In this document: one piece after another, positions 1 to 6,795 of the stretch | Layout: every line of letters starts with the position of its first letter | Numbering within the stretch: the stretch's first letter is position 1 | Assembly (NCBI GenBank): GCA_036655715.1 | Contig: JAVVPO010000028.1 | Coordinates: 1-26,577, forward strand | Direction of reading: 5' to 3' | DNA length: 26,577 nt | Source of the DNA: JAVVPO01 sp036655715 | GTDB taxonomy: Bacteria > Bacillota > Clostridia > Lachnospirales > Cellulosilyticaceae | The notes under the pieces: model-generated | Told to the model about the DNA's origin: nothing | What the model saw: the letters and a program-made list of their open reading frames with translations, nothing else | Databases searched by the model: none | Made by a program: the position numbers and the translations under genes

Positions 1-959
1 TTTTCATGTATAGGTTTTACGGCTTCAATAAAAGGTGCCTTATCAATATCTCTATAAATAGTCATTCCCATGTCTTCCGCTTCTACGATTGCATCATCCA
101 TCATACGATTATACATCTGCGTAAAGTTATCATTTAATCTTACAAAGCAATTTTGCAAATAGTCTTTTTGTTCTTTAGAAAGTTTATTCCATGTCTTTGT
201 ATTGATGATATAGATATCTGGTGAATACTGATGCTCCGTATATGTATAAGATTTCGCTACTTCTCCATGCTTGTCTACAGTAAGTGCCAACTCTGTATTT
301 TCAGCTCCATCTATAACTCGCTGCTGTAGTGCAGTATAAGTTTCACTAGCAGACATAGGTACCGGAGATGCCCCCATAAGTTCTAGCATTTCCATAGAAG
401 TTGTACTTGGCATAGAACGAAGTTTTTTTCCTTTTAAAACTGATGGATTAGTTACTGCCACATCTTCTTTGAGATAGACATTTCTTGCACCATTTGCATA
501 ATAACCGATGGCTAAAAACCCTTCTTCTTCATCTAACCTAAATAATTCTTGAATCTTTTCACTCTTCGCCATTGATTCATAGTAATGTTCTTGTCCCGTA
601 AATAGATAAGGTAACGCAAAAATAGAATAGGCATCATTAAATTGTCCTAGAGTATTTGAACTTACCTTTGCCATATCTAAGACACCGGCTTTTACCATTT
701 CAATAATTTCTTTTTCACTTCCGAGGACACCACTTGCATAAATACTTACTTCCATATTCATAGCTTTATCCTCTGCTACATAATCTGATAGTAAGGCAAT
801 AGATTCTGCAATCTCAGACTCTTTTGACTGGCAATGAGCAAGCTTTATTTGCACTTTATCTGAGTAAGTAGTACTTACAACAGATGCAAATATTGTACCT
901 GCTGTTATTAAGCATGTTGCAACAATCACAACTCCTAAATATTTTTTGAAATTTTTCAT
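1..959 (-). CDS. dctP: TRAP transporter solute-binding protein, DctP family (3' end cut by window edge)
   Basis: About 319 codons are visible; the C-terminus lies beyond the left edge. The start ATG (957-959) follows a near-perfect AAGGAGGAAG ribosome site. The N-terminus is a signal peptide (MKNFKKYLGVVIV, then a hydrophobic run). After it comes the first strand of the mature domain (VQIKLAHCQ), then a segment typical of DctP proteins: ASGVLGSEKEIIEMVKAG, LPYLFTGQEHYY, and KLRSMPSTTSMEMLELMGA followed by the ETYTALQQRVIDGAENT block that helps bind the carboxylate ligand. Family members capture C4-dicarboxylates, sugar acids or similar organic acids outside the cell and deliver them to the DctQ/DctM membrane subunits. 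Those genes would be expected just left of the window. The ligand cannot be told from sequence. The family is usually about 330-350 residues, so little is missing. Confidence 0.9.
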   Translation of the reverse strand, partial: MKNFKKYLGVVIVATCLITAGTIFASVVSTTYSDKVQIKLAHCQSKESEIAESIALLSDYVAEDKAMNMEVSIYASGVLGSEKEIIEMVKAGVLDMAKVSSNTLGQFNDAYSIFALPYLFTGQEHYYESMAKSEKIQELFRLDEEEGFLAIGYYANGARNVYLKEDVAVTNPSVLKGKKLRSMPSTTSMEMLELMGASPVPMSASETYTALQQRVIDGAENTELALTVDKHGEVAKSYTYTEHQYSPDIYIINTKTWNKLSKEQKDYLQNCFVRLNDNFTQMYNRMMDDAIVEAEDMGMTIYRDIDKAPFIEAVKPIHE

Positions 960-1376
960 ATTGTCTTCCTCCTTTATATTTCAATATAGGTATTTTAGCA
1001 TAAATAATAGGTGTATTCTCATGATATATTGCTCAAATCGATAATTTTACAAAATATATTGTCTTCTATATTTCGTAAAATAAACTTATTTATATATAAT
1101 TTTATTTGTTTTAATTTAAAGAATATAAGAATAAAATAATTTTTTTATATTCTTTTTTATATATAAACCTTATTTCATCATTTATTTTCAATGTAATTTT
1201 ATAAGATTACATTGAAAATAAAGTTAATATCTTTTGCATTATAATGAATGGATAAATTCTATGTTTTAATAATACAAATCATACAGAGAGTCCATCTATG
1301 AAAAAACATTAATTCTTAATAGTAGTTATCGCCTAAAAAATACTTATTCTGTCTTAAAAAGATAGAACCTCTACTT
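960..1376. other. AT-rich intergenic region upstream of the TRAP gene
   Basis: About 420 bases without a supportable gene. It is extremely AT-rich, with long A and T tracts around 1080-1180, as expected for promoter DNA of a minus-strand transporter operon. The one clear structure is the 17-bp inverted repeat at 1181-1222. A weak imperfect hairpin lies near 1349-1370. The plus-strand ATG at 1299 opens only a four-codon frame. I could not choose a convincing -35/-10 pair. Confidence 0.6.
1181..1222. repeat. Perfect 17-bp inverted repeat, 8-bp spacer
   Basis: TTTATTTTCAATGTAAT at 1181-1197 is repeated in exact inverted form at 1206-1222, separated by tttataag. Neither side ends in a T-run, so it is a poor intrinsic terminator. 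It lies about 220 bp upstream of the TRAP solute-binding gene. A dyad-symmetric operator is possible; so is a cruciform or RNA hairpin. Confidence 0.6.
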
Positions 1377-1434
1377 ATAGTAAAAGGAGTTCATTCAAAC
1401 TATACTGTTTGAATGAACTCCTTTTACTATTTTT
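1377..1434. terminator. Strong hairpin terminator, 24-bp perfect stem
   Basis: Positions 1377-1400 pair without mismatch with 1407-1430 around a 6-nt loop (tatact). The stem is A-rich at the base, and on the plus strand four Ts follow. It lies just past the end of the decayed GH95 gene on the minus strand. It probably terminates that transcript and may work in both directions. Confidence 0.75.
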
Positions 1435-1487
1435 ACTATACCTCTTATCTTACTTTACGATCTCATAAGGCCAGTTATTTATACCAC

Positions 1488-2718
1488 CTATGTCATATTG
1501 ACTACTCCATATATTTTTTCTATAACTATACCATCTTTCCATTTCATATCAATGATATAGCCGCCGCGTGCTACGATTCCCTTCACTGAGCCACTTTTCC
1601 ACGCTTTCGGAAGGGATGGAAGTAACTTCACTTCTCTCTCATGGCTTTGCACCAACATTTCTATGATTCCTGCAGTTACACCAAAGTTACCATCAGTCTG
1701 GAAGGGCGGATGGGCATCAAACAAATTAGGATATACCCCACATCAAATGTATCTTTTATATACAGCTCTAACCTTTCATCTGTTGGTACTTCTACTAAAT
1801 TTTCGCCTTCAATATGTAATTCTACCCTATCGTATAAATTGCTATAATCCCTAATATGTCTCTCTTTAACCTGTTCATAAGTTTTAGTCTTTAATCTACT
1901 TACTCTTGTAGTTACTTCTTTTTGGATGTCTACTTGACTTTCAATAGGTTGCTTATTATACCCCTCAAAATTTGTATGAATAGTGAGATAGAGCACAGCT
2001 TCATCTGCCCCTTCAATCCTTAGTGCATTGTCTTTTAAGTAGACTGTTCCTCCATTTTGCTCTACCTCCACACCTATTCCAAATGTAATCCCTCTATTTT
2101 TAGAAAGTTCATCATAAATAGCAGGCTCATCACACTCGTGATAAACAGGCGCTGCATAAGCTGGTGCTTCCGCTACTAAATATAGCTCAGTCTCTCTACC
2201 TTCTATCTTATAAGCATGAGGTGTACAGAGTTCTACTTTGAAACTTAATTTTCGCGACTGGCTTGCACTCATCTTGATTGCTATAACCTGATCGGGGTAG
2301 GAGCAAAAAACTTCTCGTGTATAAGTTACACCCTCTACAGCATAAGTTGTTGTAGCAATCCCCTTTTCAATATTTAAATCCCTATAGAAATCACTACATA
2401 CCTCTTCATGTGCCATGGTTAGCTGCAAGTCTCCTGCGGGCTGATAACTTGCCGTTCAAGTAGATAGTGCATTTTTCCAAAGTTCTATTTCAGCTTCTTC
2501 ATTTGTCCTTCATTTAAAAGAATCCTTGCAGTTTTAATACTTTCTAATACCTTATCATTCGTCTTATCTTCTGGATATCTGGACCAGATTTTATTTTCAT
2601 TCAGTGAAATTCTTTCGTGTTTTACTCCTCCATATACCATTACCCCTAAGCTACCATTCCCTATGGATAGTGCTTGTGTAAAAGACTTGGCTGGTTGATT
2701 GTACCATAATTTTTGCAT
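1488..2718 (-). pseudogene. Decayed glycoside hydrolase family 95 (alpha-L-fucosidase type) gene
   Basis: Three reading-frame pieces line up with one GH95 protein (normally about 750-800 residues). The N-terminal piece (2718 to about 2500) has LWYNQPAKSFTQALSIGNG and GGVKHERISLNENKIW. The middle piece (about 2500-1741) has YQPAGDLQL and the following beta-sandwich. The C-terminal piece (about 1737-1488) has PNLFDAHPPFQTDGNFG, the GH95 signature near the end of the catalytic barrel. Lesions: a frameshift near 2500; an in-frame TGA at 2456-2458; and a junction near 1740 where roughly 330 codons of the catalytic domain are gone and the frame shifts. The start has a good GAGGGAGAG ribosome site, so decay looks recent. 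A further open stretch continues to about 1455 in another frame. The product would not be active. Confidence 0.88.
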
Positions 2719-2863
2719 GTCTCTCTCCCTCTGTGTTAACTTAATCTTACTATTTAATATTTTTCAAAGCTAATTCTATATACTCTATTTCTTTGTATAT
2801 TCTATTCTAAATCAACACTCAAATCAATTGCACTATTATTTTATCTAGTTCTTTATCCTCTAC

Positions 2864-2910
2864 AAAAAAAGCCAGTAAATCACCTTTATTCAAGGTACTC
2901 TACTGACTTT
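2864..2910 (-). terminator. Rho-independent terminator of the RNase H-like gene
   Basis: On the minus strand AAAGTCAGTA (2910-2901) pairs with TACTGGCTTT (one G-U pair). The upper part of the hairpin adds GTACC/GGTG pairing, and seven Us follow (2870-2864). It begins 8 nt after the stop codon of the gene at 2918-3397. Confidence 0.8.
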
Positions 2911-2917
2911 AAGATTA

Positions 2918-3397
2918 TTATCCCTTACTTGTTTGATCACATACAATACGGTTAATCCTTCCCATATTCTTTGTAATCTCTTCATTACATTCACCACGGC
3001 TCTTTTTATCTAGGCCAGTAGCAGTATATCCCTTACATTTTGAAAGGAGCGTATCAATAGTTTGCCAGAGACTTGCATATTTAAGTTCCTTATCATCTAG
3101 TATAGACCCACCTGTTTTTTTCTTTTCAAGATTTTCGACAAGTGCCTCTACTATATATTTATTATTGATATAAAAATCAATAGTGTTTTCTAGGCTTAAT
3201 AAGCCTTTATTATCTATCTCTGTTAAAGCATCCATTACAGCTGCTATTTCTAGTTTAACTACGCCACCTTCCATGTTCGTGGTATAGGCTTTTTCTTCGT
3301 ACTGTTCTCCTGCTTTGATGATATATCCACAAGCACTTACATACTCATCATTACGTTTTCTTCTATTTGCTTTACAGTATAATTCTATATTAGTCAT
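2918..3397 (-). CDS. Ribonuclease H-fold protein, probably catalytically inactive
   Basis: 159 residues, the size of an RNase HI domain. Family landmarks are in the right order: a first strand NIELYCKAN, a second strand ACGYIIKAGE, helix segment EGGVVKLEIAAVMDALTEI (the RNase H MELxAVxxAL helix, with its Glu kept), strand and helix IDFYINNKYIVEALV (family form YSDSxYVxxA), and a C-terminal RGECNEEITK (family form NxxCDxLA). The three conserved metal-binding Asp residues are missing: the first strand has CKA where TDG is usual, YSDS has become YINN, and the C-terminal Asp is Asn. It may bind nucleic acid without cutting it. A ribosome site AAAGAGG precedes the start and a terminator follows the stop, so it is a single-gene unit. 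The fold assignment is by motif pattern; the inactivity is an inference. Confidence 0.72.
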   Translation of the reverse strand: MTNIELYCKANRRKRNDEYVSACGYIIKAGEQYEEKAYTTNMEGGVVKLEIAAVMDALTEIDNKGLLSLENTIDFYINNKYIVEALVENLEKKKTGGSILDDKELKYASLWQTIDTLLSKCKGYTATGLDKKSRGECNEEITKNMGRINRIVCDQTSKG

Positions 3398-3482
3398 ATC
3401 TTATGGCCTCTTTCTTATTGTCTGTATCATTTTGTGATAGGTAGCTTATAAACCTTCTCTTGCTATGTACCAATCTTCTTAG

Positions 3483-3506
3483 TATAACCTAATTATCTAG
3501 GTTATA
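3483..3506. repeat. 9-bp inverted repeat (TATAACCTA / TAGGTTATA)
   Basis: A perfect 9-bp dyad with a 6-nt spacer (attatc) in the gap between the divergent RNase H-like and lipoprotein genes. No T-run follows on either strand. It could be an operator for either gene or a simple hairpin. It overlaps the stop codon of the doubtful ORF at 3489-3653. Confidence 0.5.
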
Positions 3507-3653
3507 ACAACCTTTACTCAGTTCGATTTGATATCTGGCATTTGTATAAGGAACTTTCTCTATTACTCCCTCAAATTCAAACCTAAAACTTTCGCTTATC
3601 AAATGAGATTGATAGCTCTTAGTTAATCCTATCTTATGATCTGTATAAAACAT
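3489..3653 (-). CDS. Doubtful 54-codon ORF, possible gene remnant
   Basis: An uninterrupted minus-strand frame begins MFYTDHKIGLTKSYQ and runs through SESFRFEFEGVIEKVPYTN to SKGCYNLDN. Its composition is protein-like, and FRFEFEGV followed by a Tyr-rich strand vaguely recalls the C-terminal strands of GNAT acetyltransferases. No ribosome site is visible before the ATG, and the frame overlaps the promoter region of the lipoprotein on the other strand. Without it, the 300-nt gap 3398-3701 holds only the inverted repeat at 3483-3506 and promoter DNA. It may be a leftover 3' fragment or chance. Confidence 0.22.
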   Translation of the reverse strand: MFYTDHKIGLTKSYQSHLISESFRFEFEGVIEKVPYTNARYQIELSKGCYNLDN

Positions 3654-3701
3654 ATACAACTGTCTATACTAACTATAAAATACTATGTTAGGAGTTTGTA
3701 T

Positions 3702-3908
3702 ATGAAAAAACTATTATTACTTTTAAGTTTATGTTTGACTATGTTTGTAGGTTGTACACCTGCAAAAGAAGTACCTCCTGAGGCTCCTGTTGCTCCTGTC
3801 GAAGTAGGTCCTACTGATACAATCAATACACCTGTAGGCGGAGAATCTCCAAACCCAGTTACACCTCCTGTTGAAGGTGTCAATATAGAAGGTACTACTG
3901 GTAAATAA
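3702..3908 (+). CDS. Small proline-rich lipoprotein
   Basis: 68 residues. The start ATG at 3702 was chosen over an upstream ATG at 3636 because it has a GGAG ribosome site (3690-3693) and yields a standard lipoprotein signal peptide: MKKLLLLLSLCLTMFVGC. The VGC lipobox puts the lipidated Cys at residue 18. The mature part is about 50 residues, rich in Pro, Val, Glu and Gly (PPEAPVAPVEVGP, PNPVTPPVEG), and looks disordered, with no domain. Such peptides sit on the outer face of the membrane and often act as short tethers or accessory lipoproteins. The function is not recognisable. It is a single-gene unit followed directly by a hairpin terminator. Confidence 0.8.
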   Translation: MKKLLLLLSLCLTMFVGCTPAKEVPPEAPVAPVEVGPTDTINTPVGGESPNPVTPPVEGVNIEGTTGK

Positions 3909-3915
3909 ATGAGAA

Positions 3916-3970
3916 GCCCCTTTTAGAAATACATTTTTATGTATTTCCGAAAGGGGCCTTTATTATTTTA
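3916..3970. terminator. Bidirectional terminator between convergent small genes
   Basis: GCCCCTTT (3916-3923) pairs with AAAGGGGC (3950-3957). Inside, GAAATACAT (3926-3934) pairs with ATGTATTTC (3939-3947) around a TTTT loop. A T-rich tract follows on the plus strand. The minus-strand gene 3968-4102 ends at the other side, so one element probably serves both genes. Confidence 0.8.
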
Positions 3971-4102
3971 CACTTGAATTTCTTTAGTTTCATCAGCTTT
4001 CGTCTTTTGTATAAAACCAGCTAATTCTTTAATGGCTTCATCCCAAGTTTTTAATGGCTTTTCATTTATTTCATTTGTATTTTGTGTTTTATTATTTTCC
4101 AT
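3968..4102 (-). CDS. Small acidic hypothetical protein, 44 residues
   Basis: A short frame with a strong ribosome site (CTAGGAGAG, 7 nt before the ATG at 4100-4102) and a stop just before a terminator. The product begins MENNKTQNTNEINEKPL and continues KTWDEAIKELAGFIQKTK, then ends ADETKEIQV. The disordered Asn-rich start is followed by one likely amphipathic helix (about residues 19-36). There is no Cys, signal peptide or membrane segment, so it should be cytosolic. No family is recognised. The good ribosome site, the terminator and the helix pattern make it more likely a real gene than a chance frame. Confidence 0.6.
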   Translation of the reverse strand: MENNKTQNTNEINEKPLKTWDEAIKELAGFIQKTKADETKEIQV

Positions 4103-4309
4103 TTATTCTCTCCTAGATTTTCATTATAAGGTTATATTTCTCATCCTCTACTACTATACACTATTATTTCTCATATTAAAATATACTTTTCCATCTCACT
4201 TCCCAAATCATTCACATAAAATAGATTTATCATTCCTTAATTTTCTACTCTATATAATACTCTTTAGTAAATAAACAAGGTAGAAACTGGAGATAACTAT
4301 AGTAATACG

Positions 4310-4329
4310 GGATAGAATAGGATAGAATA
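4310..4329. repeat. Two tandem copies of a 10-bp unit (GGATAGAATA)
   Basis: Two exact head-to-tail copies end about 37 bp before the start of the 51-residue gene at 4367. This lies in its leader or promoter region. It may be a regulator site or a replication-slippage product. The rest of the gap 4103-4366 shows nothing else. Confidence 0.5.
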
Positions 4330-4366
4330 AGATATTCCAAATATTAAAGAATTAAGGTGAATAACA

Positions 4367-4522
4367 ATGCCCCATAATAAATCTATTGAACTTATGAAAC
4401 AGCTTATTGAAGAAAAGAAAAATAAAGGTTCAAAAGGTGCTCCTAGCAAACTTGAAAAACAATCTGTATCTACACACAAAGCTTTTAAAACCCTTAAAAG
4501 AGGCGGCGCCTTTGATAAATAA
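4367..4522 (+). CDS. Small basic hypothetical protein, 51 residues
   Basis: Begins MPHNKSIELMKQLIEEKKNK and ends THKAFKTLKRGGAFDK. An AAGGTGA ribosome site lies 7 nt before the ATG, and a clear intrinsic terminator follows the stop, so this is a complete single-gene unit. The product is strongly basic, with one predicted helix (residues 5-20), a flexible GSKGAPSK linker and a second Lys-rich segment ending in RGGAFDK. It has no Cys and no hydrophobic segment. The charge and size would suit a nucleic-acid or ribosome-associated small protein, but no family is recognised and that role is a guess. Confidence 0.65.
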   Translation: MPHNKSIELMKQLIEEKKNKGSKGAPSKLEKQSVSTHKAFKTLKRGGAFDK

Positions 4523-4543
4523 TATCATCTTTTTCTAAAGCAG

Positions 4544-4573
4544 GCCTACTATCTCTAGTAGGCTTATTTTATT
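4544..4573 (+). terminator. Intrinsic terminator of the 51-residue gene
   Basis: GCCTACT (4544-4550) pairs with AGTAGGC (4557-4563) around atctct, followed by ttattttatt. It starts 21 nt after the stop codon. Confidence 0.75.
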
Positions 4574-4662
4574 ACCCTGCTTTTGTATTTCCAAAGTATA
4601 ATGTAACTTTTTTCCAATTTTTATAATACACTATATAGTAAATGCCAAAGGTGGTGTGCTCT

Positions 4663-5310
4663 ATGTATGAAATAACCTTATCAGGGACAATAGAATCCTT
4701 GCTCCTTGTTATCATATTATCTTTAGATGCTTTTGTGGCTAGTTTTGCTTATGGTACTGATAAAATTAAAATTCCTTTTAGTTCTGTGATTGTTATCAAC
4801 CTAATCTGTTCTGGTATTTTAGCTATTGCACTTTTCTTAGGTTCTATTATAAAACCCTTTATGCCTGAACATCTAACCACTGTTATTTGTTTTATCCTTC
4901 TCATGGGGCTCGGTGTCGTAAGATTCTCTGCAACCTCTATCAAAGGTTTTCTAAGAAAATGTGATAATCACACTAAAAATCTAGAGTTCAAATTCTTTGA
5001 TATCCATTTTCTCTTACGTGTTTATGCAGATAGTACCGAAGCTGATAAAGACCATTCTAGAGTGCTTTCTCCTATAGAAGCTGCTTCACTTGCGTTTGCC
5101 CTTTCTTTAGATGGCCTTGCCCTAGGTTTTGGTACAGGTCTAACAGAAGTTAGCTATATCCAGGTTATCATTTTTTCTCTTATCTCTACTATGATAGCTG
5201 TCCTACTTGGGTGTTTTATAGGTAACAAAGTGGCAGAAAAACTCAACTTAGACTTATCTTGGTTAAGTGGGTTACTTCTCATTTTTTTAGCCCTTATGAA
5301 ACTTAGATAA
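4663..5310 (+). CDS. ytaF: Sporulation membrane protein of the YtaF/MntP family
   Basis: 215 residues from the ATG at 4663, which has AAAGGTGG (4647-4654) before it; the upstream ATG at 4642 has no ribosome site. The protein is mostly membrane-embedded, with about six hydrophobic segments in two related halves. Each half carries the LSLD motif of the MntP/DUF204 group: ILSLDAFVASFAYG near the N-terminus and ALSLDGLALGFGTG in the second half. The middle (about residues 105-138) is a soluble loop. MntP proteins export Mn2+. YtaF-type members with KIKIP after the first motif are conserved in spore formers and annotated as sporulation membrane proteins; their substrate is not established. It is monocistronic and shares a bidirectional terminator with the convergent next gene. 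Confidence 0.82.
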   Translation: MYEITLSGTIESLLLVIILSLDAFVASFAYGTDKIKIPFSSVIVINLICSGILAIALFLGSIIKPFMPEHLTTVICFILLMGLGVVRFSATSIKGFLRKCDNHTKNLEFKFFDIHFLLRVYADSTEADKDHSRVLSPIEAASLAFALSLDGLALGFGTGLTEVSYIQVIIFSLISTMIAVLLGCFIGNKVAEKLNLDLSWLSGLLLIFLALMKLR

Positions 5311-5364
5311 TGAAAAAGCATAGAATTCATAAGCCACTCCTTATGTCTTCTATGCTTTTTCATT
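5309..5364. terminator. Bidirectional terminator, 17-bp stem
   Basis: Positions 5309-5325 pair exactly with 5348-5364, and further pairing inside the loop (TTCATAAG/CTTATG) extends the hairpin. The stem base carries AAAAA/TTTTT, giving a T-tract in either direction. It overlaps the stop codons of both convergent genes (ytaF-like and the esterase-fold gene). Confidence 0.85.
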
Positions 5365-6592
5365 CATTTAATGGCTCGGTTGAATCTGAGCCCCTAATCA
5401 CAACTAAATACTGAAAATAATCGGTCGTTACACCGTTAGTTGGCGTATCTCCTCCTGATTGATAGGAAATGGGCCAAATCAGTTTTTTGTCAAAAGGTGA
5501 ATCTTCTCCAGTAAGGCGTAATAGTAGGTTTTCATTTGCTGGTAATCCTTTTAGAAGATTATAGTTATCTGATAATGAAGTGAAATGCTTTTTACCATAG
5601 GCGTCCTTAGCCCCTTTTGTCATTACCTGACAATCTTTATAGACATAGGCAATACTTAAAATCTTGTCTTCAAAGCCCTTATCTTCTAGGTAACTTGCAA
5701 ACCATTTAGTATTATTTTGCTCTTTTTGAAAAATATGATTAATGCCCCACTGACCATAATAAACCCCGTGAGGTAATATTTCATAAATAGCTTTAAAATT
5801 TTCATATATTCTCATATCTCTTACCACATTAAAGTGACTATTTTCATCATAGGCTTCATAGGCATAAGTTATATTATTACACACCATAGCAAAATCAAAA
5901 TATCTTTCTCCTAGATATGCCTTATAAGATGCTTCATTGGCTACTAAATCCTGAGCAAGGTCCTCGGCAACTTCTCTACTTAATTCATCTGCTGTACCAA
6001 TCAGCTTAATCTTTTCAGATATCGCCTCTGGTGCTACCTCCGTAGGCAATAGCTCTTTCAGATACTCTGTTGCAATATCTCCTTGATGCTCTATATCTAG
6101 CCCTACTACTTGAATCCTATCTTCTAGCTCTAAAGTCTGGTTATACTCATACAAAGCAATCCATCGTTTGTAGCTATCTTCTGTATAATAGTAGGTTCCC
6201 TTCATTGATTGATAAAGTTTCTCTAATATAGCCTCTTCTCCTGTGCTTAAATACTCATTAATATACTGAGCACTTGAGTAAGAAGTTTCACACAAATAAT
6301 ATTTTAAAGGAGTTTTTTCTTTTAGATACTTTAAAAACTTAAGCTCTAACTCCATATTGGCTCCGATACCATGACTTTCCCCTGTTAAGATAATTTCCTT
6401 GCCTTTCAAATCCATCTCTAACAAAGCAAGATCGTCCCAGCTATTGCTATCTATACTCATAACTGCTGCGTTCTGGGCAAAATATGTCTCTAGATTAGTG
6501 TTTTGACTTGAATAAATCCACCAACCTAATGCACCTAATGCGATTAAAATAAATAACCATTCTCCATCAGACCACTTATTTATTCCTTTCAT
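5360..6592 (-). CDS. Membrane-anchored erythromycin esterase-fold protein
   Basis: 410 residues from the ATG at 6592, chosen because AGAGGGGG lies just upstream; an ATG 21 nt earlier has no better site. Residues about 8-26 form one membrane anchor (WLFILIALGALGWWIY), so the rest should face outside. The EreA-like pattern follows: LTGESHGIGANMELE (family form GExxHG), a helix, then YYLCETSYSSAQYINEYL with the second conserved Glu, a long helical insert, and GVYYGQWGINHIF supplying the later His. EreA/EreB hydrolyse macrolide lactones, but most relatives in this superfamily have unknown substrates and a macrolide role should not be assumed. It forms its own transcription unit, convergent with ytaF. 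The fold is fairly sure; the activity is not. Confidence 0.72.
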   Translation of the reverse strand: MKGINKWSDGEWLFILIALGALGWWIYSSQNTNLETYFAQNAAVMSIDSNSWDDLALLEMDLKGKEIILTGESHGIGANMELELKFLKYLKEKTPLKYYLCETSYSSAQYINEYLSTGEEAILEKLYQSMKGTYYYTEDSYKRWIALYEYNQTLELEDRIQVVGLDIEHQGDIATEYLKELLPTEVAPEAISEKIKLIGTADELSREVAEDLAQDLVANEASYKAYLGERYFDFAMVCNNITYAYEAYDENSHFNVVRDMRIYENFKAIYEILPHGVYYGQWGINHIFQKEQNNTKWFASYLEDKGFEDKILSIAYVYKDCQVMTKGAKDAYGKKHFTSLSDNYNLLKGLPANENLLLRLTGEDSPFDKKLIWPISYQSGGDTPTNGVTTDYFQYLVVIRGSDSTEPLNE

Positions 6593-6705
6593 CAGCTTTC
6601 CCCCTCTTAGCATTTAATTCTTTACTTACTAAGCATATCATACCTCCCCTAACTTTGTATACAATTATACTATTATTTGTTTTGCAATCATATCCTAAAA
6701 AACAT

Positions 6706-6742
6706 AAAAAGAGCACTACACAACTATTATGTAATACTCTTT
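6706..6742 (-). terminator. Intrinsic terminator of the diguanylate cyclase gene
   Basis: On the minus strand AAAGAGTATTACA (6742-6730) pairs, with two wobble pairs, with the segment ending GCTCTTT, then a U-run. It lies about 50 nt past the stop at 6796 and before the esterase-fold gene. Confidence 0.7.
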
Positions 6743-6795
6743 CTAGCTACTTTCTTTATTAGAACACTATAAATATCTCATCTTTGCTTAGTGAC

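Noticed and set aside
1377..1430. The 24-bp perfect inverted repeat considered as a mobile-element end
   Set aside because: Loop size, A/T-rich base and position after a gene end fit a terminator; no transposase or target duplication is seen.
4032..4274. Plus-strand hydrophobic frame of 80 codons
   Set aside because: It overlaps the better supported 44-residue gene on the other strand, is Phe/Leu/Ile-rich as expected from translated AT-rich DNA, and lacks a ribosome site.
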